From contig CAJUAA010000040.1 in NCBI GenBank assembly GCA_910584205.1, forward strand, positions 1-39,130: a stretch of 39,130 nucleotides of DNA. The letters run 5' to 3'. Origin of the DNA: an uncultured Lachnospiraceae bacterium. GTDB taxonomy: Bacteria; Bacillota; Clostridia; Lachnospirales; Lachnospiraceae. The notes beneath the pieces are model-generated. The model saw nothing but the letters and a program-made list of their open reading frames with translations. It was not told the DNA's origin and made no database searches. The position numbers and the translations under genes were made by a program. Below, piece by piece: positions 32,082 through 39,130 of the stretch. Each line of letters starts with the position of its first letter. Within the stretch, counting starts at the first letter, position 1.

Positions 32082-32222
32082 ATGAGAAAAGAGATCAGAG
32101 AAAGACTGAATCAGATGAGCGATGCGGAATACCGGGGGTTTTCCGCATCGCTCATTCCTGTCTCCGGGAGTCCAGATCCGGAAGTGAAGGCGTACCTGAA
32201 GGAACGATTCAGACAGAAATGA
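32082..32222 (+). CDS. 46-aa protein resembling the N terminus of DNA alkylation repair (AlkD) proteins
   Basis: MRKEIRERLNQMSDAEY followed by RGFSASLIPVSG matches the usual start of AlkD-type HEAT-repeat glycosylases, where a helix of this kind runs into a Tyr-x-x-Phe ... Leu-Ile-Pro stretch. After about 28 residues it departs to SPDPEVKAYLKERFRQK and stops. GGAGAG lies 6 bases before the ATG and a good promoter stands upstream, so it is likely translated. Either the stub of a decayed alkD gene or a small gene in its own right. It ends 10 bases before the CmpB-type gene. Confidence 0.5.
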   Translation: MRKEIRERLNQMSDAEYRGFSASLIPVSGSPDPEVKAYLKERFRQK

Positions 32223-32232
32223 GGAACAGAGA

Positions 32233-33537
32233 ATGGAATATACAATTTATGAGCTTTTGTTTTTTCTGTTTTTTTATTCGCTGCTGGGCTGGTGTGTAGA
32301 AGTGGCGTATATGGCGGTGCGCACCGGACGATTCTGCAACCGTGGATTTTTCAATATGCCCCTGAGCCTGTCCTATGGCTTTGCCATGGATCTTTTGATT
32401 GTGCTCCTGCCTACGTTGGAAGGCACCTGGCTGCTGCAGGCGGTGGTGCTCATGGTAGTATCCTCTGTCAGCGCCCAGCTGGCGGACGAGGTGTCGGAGC
32501 GGATCACCGGCCAACGGCTGTGGGAGCAGGAGGAACGCTTCCTTTTCGCGGGAAAGAGGCTGGGCTTCGCCCATACCCTTGTGATGAGCGGGATCGCCCT
32601 TCTGATGCTGCTTCTGGTTCATCCGGTGGTCTATCTGTTCTGCCAGATGCTTCCGGCGCTGGTCCTCAAAATTGCGGTGGCTGTGGTTCTGACCGTTCTG
32701 GCGGCGGATTTTTTCGCGGTCCTGTATGCCATGAAAAAGGCCGCGCTTCCGGAAGGGATGCAGATCCTGTCGGAGGAGCTTCAGGAGCAGAAGGAGAATT
32801 TCGGGCTCCGGCTGACCCGGATGATCTGGAGGCGTCTGAAAAAAGCGTATCCGAACCTGAGACCGGCGAAGGAGCAGGAGGCGTGCGCCCGGCCGGCGGA
32901 TGTATTTGCAGGAGGCCTCTGTCTGGATAAAATCATCTGGATTTTCTTCATCAGCGCCCTGGGCGGTGATCTGATCGAGACCGTCTATGTGAAGCTGACG
33001 GCGGATATCTGGATGAGCCGGTCCAGCGTGCTCTACGGGACGTTCAGCATTGTCTGGGGCGTGGGGGCCGCGCTTCTGACCGTGCTGCTCCACCGGTTTT
33101 CCGATCAGGAGGACCGTTACATCTTTCTGGGAGGATTTTTTCTGGGAGGAACCTATGAGTATCTGTGCAGCGTGTTCACAGAGGTATTTTTCGGAACCAC
33201 GTTCTGGGATTACAGCGATATGCCTTTCAACATCGGAGGCAGGACCAATCTTCTGTTCTGCGCTTTCTGGGGGATTCTGGCGCTGGTATGGGTGAAGATC
33301 TGCTATCCGCCGCTGAGCCGTCAGATTGAGCGGATTCCGGCGCTGGCAGGAAAGATCCTGACATGGGCCTGTGTGGCGCTGATGGCGTGTGATATCATCA
33401 TATCCGTTCTGGCGATGGTGCGTTATGTGGAACGGGCGTCCGGGCAGGAGGCGGAAAACAGAGTGGAAGCGTTTGTGGACATGCATTATCCCGATGAAAT
33501 GATCGAGTGGGTATGGCCGAATCTGCGTATCGAATGA
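32233..33537 (+). CDS. Putative ABC-transporter permease-like membrane protein (CmpB family, PF06541 type)
   Basis: A 434-residue membrane protein with an internal duplication: FFLFFYSLLGWCVEVAYM near residue 12 and IFFISALGGDLIETVYV near 237, each followed by further membrane segments. About ten helices in total, separated by a charged loop at about 170-225. The family is labelled ABC_trans_CmpB, but no ATPase is encoded next to it in the same unit and transport is unproven. GAGGAACAGAG upstream of the ATG. It may be cotranscribed with the 46-aa gene. Confidence 0.8.
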   Translation: MEYTIYELLFFLFFYSLLGWCVEVAYMAVRTGRFCNRGFFNMPLSLSYGFAMDLLIVLLPTLEGTWLLQAVVLMVVSSVSAQLADEVSERITGQRLWEQEERFLFAGKRLGFAHTLVMSGIALLMLLLVHPVVYLFCQMLPALVLKIAVAVVLTVLAADFFAVLYAMKKAALPEGMQILSEELQEQKENFGLRLTRMIWRRLKKAYPNLRPAKEQEACARPADVFAGGLCLDKIIWIFFISALGGDLIETVYVKLTADIWMSRSSVLYGTFSIVWGVGAALLTVLLHRFSDQEDRYIFLGGFFLGGTYEYLCSVFTEVFFGTTFWDYSDMPFNIGGRTNLLFCAFWGILALVWVKICYPPLSRQIERIPALAGKILTWACVALMACDIIISVLAMVRYVERASGQEAENRVEAFVDMHYPDEMIEWVWPNLRIE

Positions 33538-33564
33538 AAGATGTGAGAAACATGTTCGGAAAAT

Positions 33565-33607
33565 TTAAGATTTATTAAGAATTGAGCCTGGGATTTTATG
33601 ATATACT
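33565..33607 (+). promoter_or_regulatory. Extended -10 promoter with tandem TTAAGA boxes
   Basis: TGA TATACT (33599-33607) gives an extended -10 about 60 bases before the ABC ATPase gene, without a good -35. Just upstream, TTAAGA occurs at 33565-33570 and again at 33575-33580, a 10-base direct repeat. Such spacing, one helix turn, suits an OmpR/PhoB-type response regulator (compare the CiaR-type TTTAAG repeats). Confidence 0.5.
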
Positions 33608-33664
33608 AAGACTGGTAATAAGGGCCATTATGCCCAAAATGAGACAGACGACAGGGAGGACAGG

Positions 33665-34387
33665 GTGGGAGAGACAAGGGAGCCTGTGATACAGGTAAAA
33701 AATCTCTATAAGATATTTCGAATAGGAAATACAAAGGTCCGCGCGTTGAACGGCGTGGACATGACCATATACAAAGGGGAGTTCTGCGCCATTGTAGGAA
33801 CGTCCGGTTCCGGAAAATCCACGATGCTGAACATGCTGGCGGGACTGGAAAAGCCCACCAAGGGCGAAGTGGTCATCGGCGGAGAACACCTGGAAAAGAT
33901 GAGTGAGAATCAGCTGGTCCGATTCCGGCGGGAGAAAGTGGGATTCATTTTCCAGTCCTTCAATCTGCTGGGAACCATGAACGCCATTGAAAATGTGGCG
34001 CTGCCGCTGACATTCCGGGGCGTGGACAAGAAGACCCGGGAAGCGAAGGCGGTGAAGATGCTGAAGCTGGTGGGCCTGCCCAAACATATGAAGCACAGGC
34101 CCAACGAGATGTCCGGCGGCCAGCAGCAGAGGGTCGGCGTGGCAAGGGCGCTGGTGCTGGACCCGGAGATTATCTTTGCGGATGAGCCTACCGGCAATCT
34201 GGATTCCAACACGTCCGCGGAGGTCATGCGGCTGATGCAGAAAGTGGTGCGGGAACAGAACCAGACCATGGTCATGGTAACACACGATAATCATCTGGCA
34301 GGATTCGCGGACCGTATCTTCCATATCATTGACGGAAAGATCGTGAAAGTGGAGGACCGCAGCGAATATAAGGAGGATGCGGAATGA
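33665..34387 (+). CDS. ABC transporter ATPase, MacB/LolD type
   Basis: A 240-residue ATPase: Walker A GTSGSGKSTMLN, Q-loop FIFQSFNLLGTMNAIENV, signature MSGGQQQRVGVARAL, Walker B IIFADEPTGNLD and His-switch VTHDNH. The sequence type (NLDSNTSAEVM) is that of the MacB/LolD/FtsE class, which drive mechanotransmission rather than simple transport. GTG start at 33665, with AGGGAGG upstream. First of three genes with the exoprotein and FtsX-type permease, overlapping the exoprotein gene by 4 bases. Confidence 0.93.
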   Translation: MGETREPVIQVKNLYKIFRIGNTKVRALNGVDMTIYKGEFCAIVGTSGSGKSTMLNMLAGLEKPTKGEVVIGGEHLEKMSENQLVRFRREKVGFIFQSFNLLGTMNAIENVALPLTFRGVDKKTREAKAVKMLKLVGLPKHMKHRPNEMSGGQQQRVGVARALVLDPEIIFADEPTGNLDSNTSAEVMRLMQKVVREQNQTMVMVTHDNHLAGFADRIFHIIDGKIVKVEDRSEYKEDAE

Positions 34388-36174
34388 AAATGAGGGAGAT
34401 CAAGCATATGGGGACAAAGATGAGAGGAAAGAAAAAGATCATAAAAGGAATCGCCATGGGACTGTGCCTGGCCATGCTGGCGCCTGCCGCGGCAGTGATG
34501 ATGCCGGGGGTGGAGGTGGAGGCGGCCGATCAGACGGATCCAACGGAAGTTACTACAAATGACCAAAAAGTAGCCGTTGCTGAACTGAAGGCAATGACAA
34601 TTGGAAAGAGCCTGAATGACGATCAGAATAACAGAATAAATAATATACTGGCAGAAATTTACTCAAAAATTAAATATAATGGTGATGGAACATATGGTAA
34701 ATGTGAGATTACACTCCAGGAATTCAATGCATATGTGGCAGATGCAAAAGCAAGAATTAATGACGTAATCAACCCACCCGCAAACGACGACGATGATGAC
34801 GATGACGACGAAGAAGATCCGCCGGTGAATCCGGATCATTTCCTGATGGTCGGTGGAAGCTGGGTGACGCCGGTGGCCAATGCCGGGGAAGCAGTCAGCA
34901 TCGTTCTGCCGGTGGTGAACATGGGAAAGACCATGGTGACGGACGCGGTGGTGACGCCGGTCCTGAGCACGGAGACCGGGGAGTGGCCCTTTGAGATCAC
35001 CAGTTCCAATTACTCTCAGACCATCAAGGATCTTCCGGGAACGGATACAGGCATGTCGGATATGGACCGGAGACGGGAGCTGACCTGGAACCTGAAGACC
35101 AGAAGCGATGTGGGCAACGGTTACCAGAAGCTGACGTTTAACGTGGTTTATCGGGATTCCGACGGCAAGAGTCAGAGCACGACGCTGGACACCTATATCC
35201 AGCTGAGCGGTACCGCAGGCGTAGGCGCTGACGGAAAAGCGTCCGTGCCGCGGGTCATTGTGACCGGATTTGAGACGAATCCCCAGGATGTGCATGCGGG
35301 AGAAAGCTTTGTTCTGACGCTGCATCTGAAGAATACATCTACAGCTACCAGCGTAAACAATATGATTTTCGAGATCGTGGCTGCAGTGGAAGGGAAGGAC
35401 GAGGATACTACATATGCCGCATTTCTCCCCACCGCAGGTTCCAGTACGATCTTTGTGGACAGGATGCCGAAAGACGGAACGCGGGATATCCAGATCGAGT
35501 TGGAGGCCAAGGCGGATCTGACCCAGAAGCCCTATGCGCTGGATGTCAATATGAGCTATGAGGACGAACATGTCAATGCCTATACCAGCAAGAGCAGCGT
35601 CTCTATTCCGGTGAAGCAGGAAGCAAGGGTAGACATCAGCGAACCTGAGGTTATGCCCCAGAGCATTGAGGTGGGCAGCGAGTCCAATATTATGTTCAAC
35701 ATTTATAATATGGGCAAGACCAAGCTGTATAATGTGCAGGTGAAGACGGACAGCGATACCTTAAGCGGCGGGGATGCCTTTGTGGGCAATCTGGATTCCG
35801 GCGCTACCGGCGCGGTGGACATCTATGTGACCGGACAGTCGGCGACCATGGATGAGGGCAAGGTGAAAATCCTGATTTCTTATGAAGATGAGACTGGAGC
35901 GCCTACTGTGATCGAGAAGGAGATCGAGCTTTTCGTTACGGAATCCATGATGGGCGACGATATGTTCATGGACGGCGACATGATGGGCGACGACATGATG
36001 ATGGACGAGGGGACCGGCGGAGGAACCGGCGGTTATATCGCGGCGATCATCGGAGTCCTTGTTGTGGCAGGGATCGTCGGAGCGGTCATCTATATGAAGA
36101 GAAAAAAGAAAAAAGAACAGATGAGTCTGGAGGACGATATTCTGGATCTGGATAATGACGATACGGAACTGTGA
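34384..36174 (+). CDS. Membrane-anchored extracellular protein with CARDB/S-layer-like domains, ABC partner
   Basis: A 596-residue exported protein. A signal peptide with long basic n-region and cleavage expected near residue 48 (VEA-ADQ), then a helical segment (about 59-131) with a GDGTYGKCEITLQEF stretch like a loose EF-hand, an eight-Asp run near 135, three or four Ig-like/CARDB-type beta domains (VNMGKTMVTDAVVTPVL, LKNTSTATSVNN, IYNMGKTKLYNVQV), a Met/Asp-rich stalk (522-543), a membrane helix at 550-572, and a basic then acidic tail. It resembles COG1361 S-layer-type proteins. Lying between ATPase and permease, it is the likely adaptor or substrate handler. The segment 34561-34790 is AT-rich. 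Confidence 0.8.
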   Translation: MKMREIKHMGTKMRGKKKIIKGIAMGLCLAMLAPAAAVMMPGVEVEAADQTDPTEVTTNDQKVAVAELKAMTIGKSLNDDQNNRINNILAEIYSKIKYNGDGTYGKCEITLQEFNAYVADAKARINDVINPPANDDDDDDDDEEDPPVNPDHFLMVGGSWVTPVANAGEAVSIVLPVVNMGKTMVTDAVVTPVLSTETGEWPFEITSSNYSQTIKDLPGTDTGMSDMDRRRELTWNLKTRSDVGNGYQKLTFNVVYRDSDGKSQSTTLDTYIQLSGTAGVGADGKASVPRVIVTGFETNPQDVHAGESFVLTLHLKNTSTATSVNNMIFEIVAAVEGKDEDTTYAAFLPTAGSSTIFVDRMPKDGTRDIQIELEAKADLTQKPYALDVNMSYEDEHVNAYTSKSSVSIPVKQEARVDISEPEVMPQSIEVGSESNIMFNIYNMGKTKLYNVQVKTDSDTLSGGDAFVGNLDSGATGAVDIYVTGQSATMDEGKVKILISYEDETGAPTVIEKEIELFVTESMMGDDMFMDGDMMGDDMMMDEGTGGGTGGYIAAIIGVLVVAGIVGAVIYMKRKKKKEQMSLEDDILDLDNDDTEL

Positions 36175-36189
36175 TAGAAGGAGCAGAGG

Positions 36190-37545
36190 ATGAGATATCT
36201 TGACTTGCTCAGAATGAGCGCTTCCAATCTGCTGCGCAGAAAGCTTCGGACAGCTCTGACCGTGCTTGGCGTGATCATCGGAACCGCATCCATCGTGGTC
36301 ATGGTCTCTCTGGGGCTGGGGCTCCGGCAGAGTTCGCTGGCGCAGATTGAGGAATACGGCGGCCTGACGACGATCAATGTAAATAATTACAGCTGGTATT
36401 ATGACAGTTCCAGCAGCGGCGACGACGAGCCGAAACGGATTGACGACGCGGTAGTGGAGGAGATTGCGGCGCTTCCCCATGTGGAGGTGGCGTCTCCCAT
36501 ACTGAATGTCAGCGTTATCGCAAAGCAGGGCATCTATGAGGGCTGGTTTCAGATTCAGGGAATGAACCAGGAGGCGCTGCAGAAAATGGACATCGATATT
36601 GCGGAGGGCGAGCTGCCCCCGGCGGACGGCAGTCTGCAGCTGTTTTATGGAAATCAGGTCATTACCAATTTTTACAATGCAAGAACCAATGAATATTACT
36701 GGGAGACCATGGAAGTGCCCGACGTGGATCTGATGAACGATCCCATCTTCCTGATTTTTGATACAGATGCGTATTATCAGTCGGGGAGCACGGATATGAA
36801 CGGGAATACCATCGCGCCGCCCAAGAAATATATTATTCCAACCTGCGGGCTCATGGAGGGAGATCTGGAGACCTATAAGGAGAACTGCAATTCCGTATTT
36901 GCGGATATCGAAGCGTTAAAAACGCAGCTGAAGAAAGTATTTAAAAATAAAGTGATTCCCGGGCAGCCCACGACCAAAAGCGGGAAGCCTTACAAGGAAT
37001 TTTACTATGAAGAGGTCTATGTCCGCGTGGACGATATGGAGCATGTGCAGGAGATCCAGCAGGCCATCCAGGATATGGGCTTCAATGCCAACAGCAACGC
37101 GGAGTGGATGGAGCAGACCCAGAGCCAGATGGGGATGATCCAGATGGTCCTGGGCGGCATCGGCGCGGTGTCCCTTTTCGTAGCGGCCATCGGCATTGCC
37201 AATACGATGATGATGTCCATCTATGAACGGACCAAAGAGATCGGAATTATCAAGGTGCTGGGCTGCGACCTCAGAAACATCCGGTCCATGTTCCTGCTGG
37301 AAGCCGGATTTATCGGTTTCTTCGGCGGACTGATCGGGCTGATTCTCAGTGAAGCCATATCGCTGGTCATCAACTCGGTTGTCAGCCAGGCGTCCGACGG
37401 CTATTACGCTCAGCTTTCCTATATACCGATCTGGCTGATTCTGGTGTCGCTGGTATTTGCTGTGCTGGTGGGCATGGTGGCAGGTTTCTTCCCTGCTCTG
37501 CGCGCCATGAAGCTGAGTCCTCTGGCGGCTATAAGAAATGAATAA
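36190..37545 (+). CDS. ABC transporter permease, MacB/FtsX type
   Basis: A 451-residue permease with N-terminal helix (LRRKLRTALTVLGVIIGTASIVVMVSL), a large extracellular domain at about 50-315, and three C-terminal helices (MGMIQMVLGGIGAVSLFVAAIGIANTMM, then ERTKEIGIIKVLG, and ALRAMKLSPLAAIRNE at the end). These are the hallmark FtsX-type features. The extracellular domain is larger than usual, with Tyr-, Asp- and Asn-rich stretches. Partner of the ATPase two genes upstream; the exoprotein gene between them probably supplies the MacA-like part. A strong terminator follows. Confidence 0.93.
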   Translation: MRYLDLLRMSASNLLRRKLRTALTVLGVIIGTASIVVMVSLGLGLRQSSLAQIEEYGGLTTINVNNYSWYYDSSSSGDDEPKRIDDAVVEEIAALPHVEVASPILNVSVIAKQGIYEGWFQIQGMNQEALQKMDIDIAEGELPPADGSLQLFYGNQVITNFYNARTNEYYWETMEVPDVDLMNDPIFLIFDTDAYYQSGSTDMNGNTIAPPKKYIIPTCGLMEGDLETYKENCNSVFADIEALKTQLKKVFKNKVIPGQPTTKSGKPYKEFYYEEVYVRVDDMEHVQEIQQAIQDMGFNANSNAEWMEQTQSQMGMIQMVLGGIGAVSLFVAAIGIANTMMMSIYERTKEIGIIKVLGCDLRNIRSMFLLEAGFIGFFGGLIGLILSEAISLVINSVVSQASDGYYAQLSYIPIWLILVSLVFAVLVGMVAGFFPALRAMKLSPLAAIRNE

Positions 37546-37560
37546 AACAGATAATGAAAT

Positions 37561-37602
37561 GCCCGCCGCATAATAGAACGTATGTTTGCGGCGGGCGTTT
37601 TT
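37561..37602 (+). terminator. Rho-independent terminator after the FtsX-type permease gene
   Basis: gcccgccgca (37561-37570) and tgcggcgggc (37587-37596) form a perfect 10-base stem, followed by a five-T run (37598-37602). Confidence 0.9.
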
Positions 37603-37643
37603 GGACGGTGCGGGCATGCCGCGGCCGTCGGGAAAAGGAATGG

Positions 37644-37841
37644 TTATATCCGGTAAGCAACCAGAGCCACCCGTTCTTTCAGTTCCCTGGAAAGTTCCTC
37701 TTCCAGTGCTGTAAGTTTTCTGCGGCAGTGCTCGTTCAAGTCCGAATACCGGTCTTCTTCCGCCAGTACCTGTGTCATTCGGTCCGCAGCGGATTTACAG
37801 CTTTCCGGCAGCTCCGTAACAGATGATTGAACATGAAGCAT
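37644..37841 (-). CDS. Small hypothetical protein, 65 aa
   Basis: A 65-residue helical protein with two Cys (CKSAADRM, HCRRKLTALEEELSREL). On the minus strand GGAGGTG precedes the ATG by 7 bases, an excellent ribosome site, so I treat this as a real gene. Unknown family; helical and charged, possibly coiled coil. Convergent with the FtsX-type permease and sharing its terminator region. No clear promoter seen upstream. Confidence 0.6.
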   Translation of the reverse strand: MLHVQSSVTELPESCKSAADRMTQVLAEEDRYSDLNEHCRRKLTALEEELSRELKERVALVAYRI

Positions 37842-38142
37842 CTTTTCACCTCCCTGCGTTTTTTCGAAAGCCGTTGGAAGAATGCCCGGCTTCCTCTGTT
37901 AGTATGTACCGATCAGGGCGGATTGCATACTGATAAAATATTTTGGTGAAATATGGGAAAGATGTGGTATCACGTCGCCAACTGGAGCGAATCGGAAGGG
38001 GATGATGAACCGGGACAGGGACGATCAATGATTTTGCCGGCAAACACAGGATTGCAGACAAAGAATGGCTGGAAAAGTCGGTCGGCATTTTTAGTTGCGG
38101 CAGATGAAAGATGGAGGAAATGAAGGATGGAGGAAACAAAAG
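37842..38142. other. 301-base gap without a convincing gene
   Basis: Lower GC than the flanks. A 56-codon plus-strand frame (37953-38123) has no good ribosome site and no recognisable similarity. The last 60 bases hold short imperfect repeats of gatggaggaaa. The minus-strand frames that cross it are low-complexity shadows. It may hold the promoters of the two flanking small genes. Confidence 0.4.
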
Positions 38143-38490
38143 ATGGTGGAGATGATGGATATTTCAATCTGCATTCAGGAAGAGGAGTTTCGAACAATTT
38201 CCGAAAGCGTTAAGACGTACTTCTCGCAGGAATTTCCGGATGCAGAATGTGAATGGAAGTGCCAGGGCACTACGCTTGCAGCATCCCTGCCTGTAAACGA
38301 GAACGAGATCATCAGAGTCTTTGAAGGGCTTGTGAAAAAATATCCCCAACTGGATGTCAGTGCATCCTGTTCCTGCGAGATCAGGGAGGACGATCGAAGC
38401 GCACAGTGGTGGAGAGTTACAAGAATCTATTCCCAAAAAGAAGATGGACAGAAAAAAATAGTCAGCGGTTCAAGTACTTACTGGAATTGA
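38143..38490 (+). CDS. Hypothetical protein, 115 aa
   Basis: Starts MVEMMDISICIQEEEFR from ATG 38143 with GGAGG at 38129-38133 (other ATGs at 38152 and 38155 have weaker sites). The protein is alpha/beta (CIQEEEFRTISESVKTYFSQEF, LAASLPVNENEIIRVFEGLVKKYP, SCEIREDDRSAQWWRVTRIY), with four Cys, an even charge distribution and no signal or membrane segment. Not recognised. The fold pattern would suit a small immunity-type or ACT-like protein, but nothing supports a specific function. Lower GC than the core genes. Confidence 0.6.
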   Translation: MVEMMDISICIQEEEFRTISESVKTYFSQEFPDAECEWKCQGTTLAASLPVNENEIIRVFEGLVKKYPQLDVSASCSCEIREDDRSAQWWRVTRIYSQKEDGQKKIVSGSSTYWN

Positions 38491-38658
38491 TGGACGGGCA
38501 GGAGGTCTGAGGTCTGGGAGATTGGAAGGAGTTTTCCGTATAAGCGAAGTATTTAGAGACAGGTTATGAATAGAGGAACGGGTGTTTATCATGGATTCGG
38601 AATTTTCTGACGTTTCAGAAACTGGAAGCTATGGATTGTAATACGATTGGCGGTTTTC

Positions 38659-38667
38659 TGGTATACT
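38659..38667 (+). promoter_or_regulatory. Extended -10 promoter for the small 3' genes
   Basis: TGG TATACT (TGn plus -10) 38 bases before ATG 38705, without a good -35. The remaining 214-base gap before it shows no other structure. Confidence 0.5.
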
Positions 38668-38704
38668 GGATGGCATAAATACGGAGAGTGGGAATGGAGG
38701 AAGC

Positions 38705-38908
38705 ATGGAGTTTTCGAGGGAAGATCTGGCGGAGGCTAAGAGGCAGATTGATTCTACATTGCATAAATTGAGGGAGACGATAAAGACTTTTGAGTCCAAA
38801 GAAAATGCGCAGCGGTATAAGTCGCAGATTACGTTGGCAAAAAGGCGGGTAAGAGCCTTTGAGATTGCGGATTGGTTTATTGCGAATGAGCTTGGAAAAG
38901 ATGTTTGA
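38705..38908 (+). CDS. Small helical protein, 67 aa
   Basis: A 67-residue, strongly helical, charged protein (FSREDLAEAKRQIDSTLHKL, then QRYKSQITLAKRRVRAFEIADWF). GGAGG precedes the ATG by 5 bases. No membrane segment. I do not recognise a function; the heptad-like spacing suggests a helical hairpin. It precedes the next gene by 11 bases, so the two may be cotranscribed. Confidence 0.65.
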   Translation: MEFSREDLAEAKRQIDSTLHKLRETIKTFESKENAQRYKSQITLAKRRVRAFEIADWFIANELGKDV

Positions 38909-38919
38909 AGGAGCAGAGA

Positions 38920-39130
38920 ATGGATCAGGATGTGTTATATTTTTTTGACGGGAAGCCGGGGGCATTGCCTTTGTATGAGGCTTTTGAAGAAAAAGTTTTT
39001 TCAGAGGTGGACGGCGTGAAGGTCAAAGTGCAGAAAACGCAGATCGCTTTTTCCAACAGGCATAATTTTGCTTTCGTTTCTTTCCTGCCGGTGCGGAAAG
39101 CGAAGGAGCGGCCGGAGGTTTATATTGTGG
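38920..39130 (+). CDS. DUF5655-like protein (3' end outside window)
   Basis: Open from ATG 38920 (AAGGAG 6 bases upstream) to the window end, 70 codons. It starts MDQDVLYFFDGKPGALPLYEAF and continues with KVQKTQIAFSNRHNFAFVSFLPV, which fits the DUF5655 type, small proteins that bind or modify nucleic acids or act as fused domains in unknown ways. Function not known. The rest must be read beyond the window. Confidence 0.65.
   Translation, partial: MDQDVLYFFDGKPGALPLYEAFEEKVFSEVDGVKVKVQKTQIAFSNRHNFAFVSFLPVRKAKERPEVYIV

Noticed and set aside
32209..33486. 425-codon minus-strand frame opposite the CmpB-type gene
   Set aside because: Polar shadow of a membrane protein gene with no ribosome site.
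37953..38123. 56-codon plus-strand frame starting MGKMWYHVANW
   Set aside because: No proper ribosome site and no recognisable similarity; left as gap sequence.

Overview
The window (about 39 kb, GC-rich) looks like a chromosomal segment of a gut-type Lachnospiraceae/Clostridia (Firmicutes) species. The grounds are a low-GC-Gram-positive gene order (murE-priA-def-fmt-Zn peptidase-rsmB-rlmN-stp-pknB-rsgA-rpe-thiN), strong GGAGG ribosome binding sites, sigma-A type promoters, a PASTA kinase, and several protein families I know mainly from Lachnospiraceae. No rRNA, tRNA, prophage, intact insertion sequence or CRISPR array was seen. The genus cannot be fixed by eye.

Region by region. 1-2.8 kb: a GH36 alpha-galactosidase (its first base lies just outside the window) and a YczE-like membrane protein, closed by a perfect bidirectional hairpin. 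2.8-5.2 kb: a carboxymuconolactone-decarboxylase-like gene with a 19-bp-spacer MerR-type promoter, opposite a tiny TTG-start membrane peptide and a MerR regulator; then an alkyltransferase-like protein without the catalytic cysteine, coupled to a GNAT acetyltransferase. 5.2-6.8 kb (minus strand): ybaK, the stub of an AAA-ATPase-like gene, and a carbamate kinase. 7.0-20.2 kb: a tight, co-directional housekeeping run covering cell wall (murE), replication restart (priA), translation start and protein maturation (fmt, def), rRNA methylation (rsmB, rlmN), Ser/Thr phospho-signalling (stp, pknB), ribosome assembly (rsgA), pentose phosphate (rpe) and thiamine cofactor (thiN). Many stops and starts overlap. 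ilvE follows with its own consensus promoter and a terminator.

21.4-26.6 kb: two groups of poorly characterised genes. The first is a four-gene operon: a small membrane protein, a membrane protein with a CxxC pair, a DUF5685-type protein carrying two Asp-rich motifs like those of squalene/phytoene synthases, and a J-domain protein with a Cys-rich tail. The second is a secreted VanY-type carboxypeptidase with a long Ala/Glu/Gln repeat, an overlapping small gene, a zinc-ribbon/DUF3298-like membrane protein and a small protein. 26.8-29.9 kb: LysR regulator, HAD phosphatase and two-domain PPK2 (polyphosphate:AMP phosphotransferase). 30.0-32.0 kb: a YtrA-type GntR/ABC operon with a promoter-overlapping operator. 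32.0-33.5 kb: an AlkD-like 46-aa stub gene and a CmpB-family membrane protein. 33.6-37.5 kb: a three-gene MacB-like system (ATPase, anchored exoprotein, FtsX-type permease) with an extended -10 promoter and tandem TTAAGA boxes, ended by a strong terminator. 37.6-39.1 kb: small, lower-GC, mostly unknown genes, the last cut by the window end.

The best candidates for something undescribed are the 21.4-23.8 kb operon (a possible isoprenoid-synthase-fold enzyme paired with a J-protein) and the 33.6-37.5 kb tripartite system, whose exoprotein carries a compositionally foreign segment and a Met/Asp-rich stalk. All functions are read from motifs by eye; no database search was possible.
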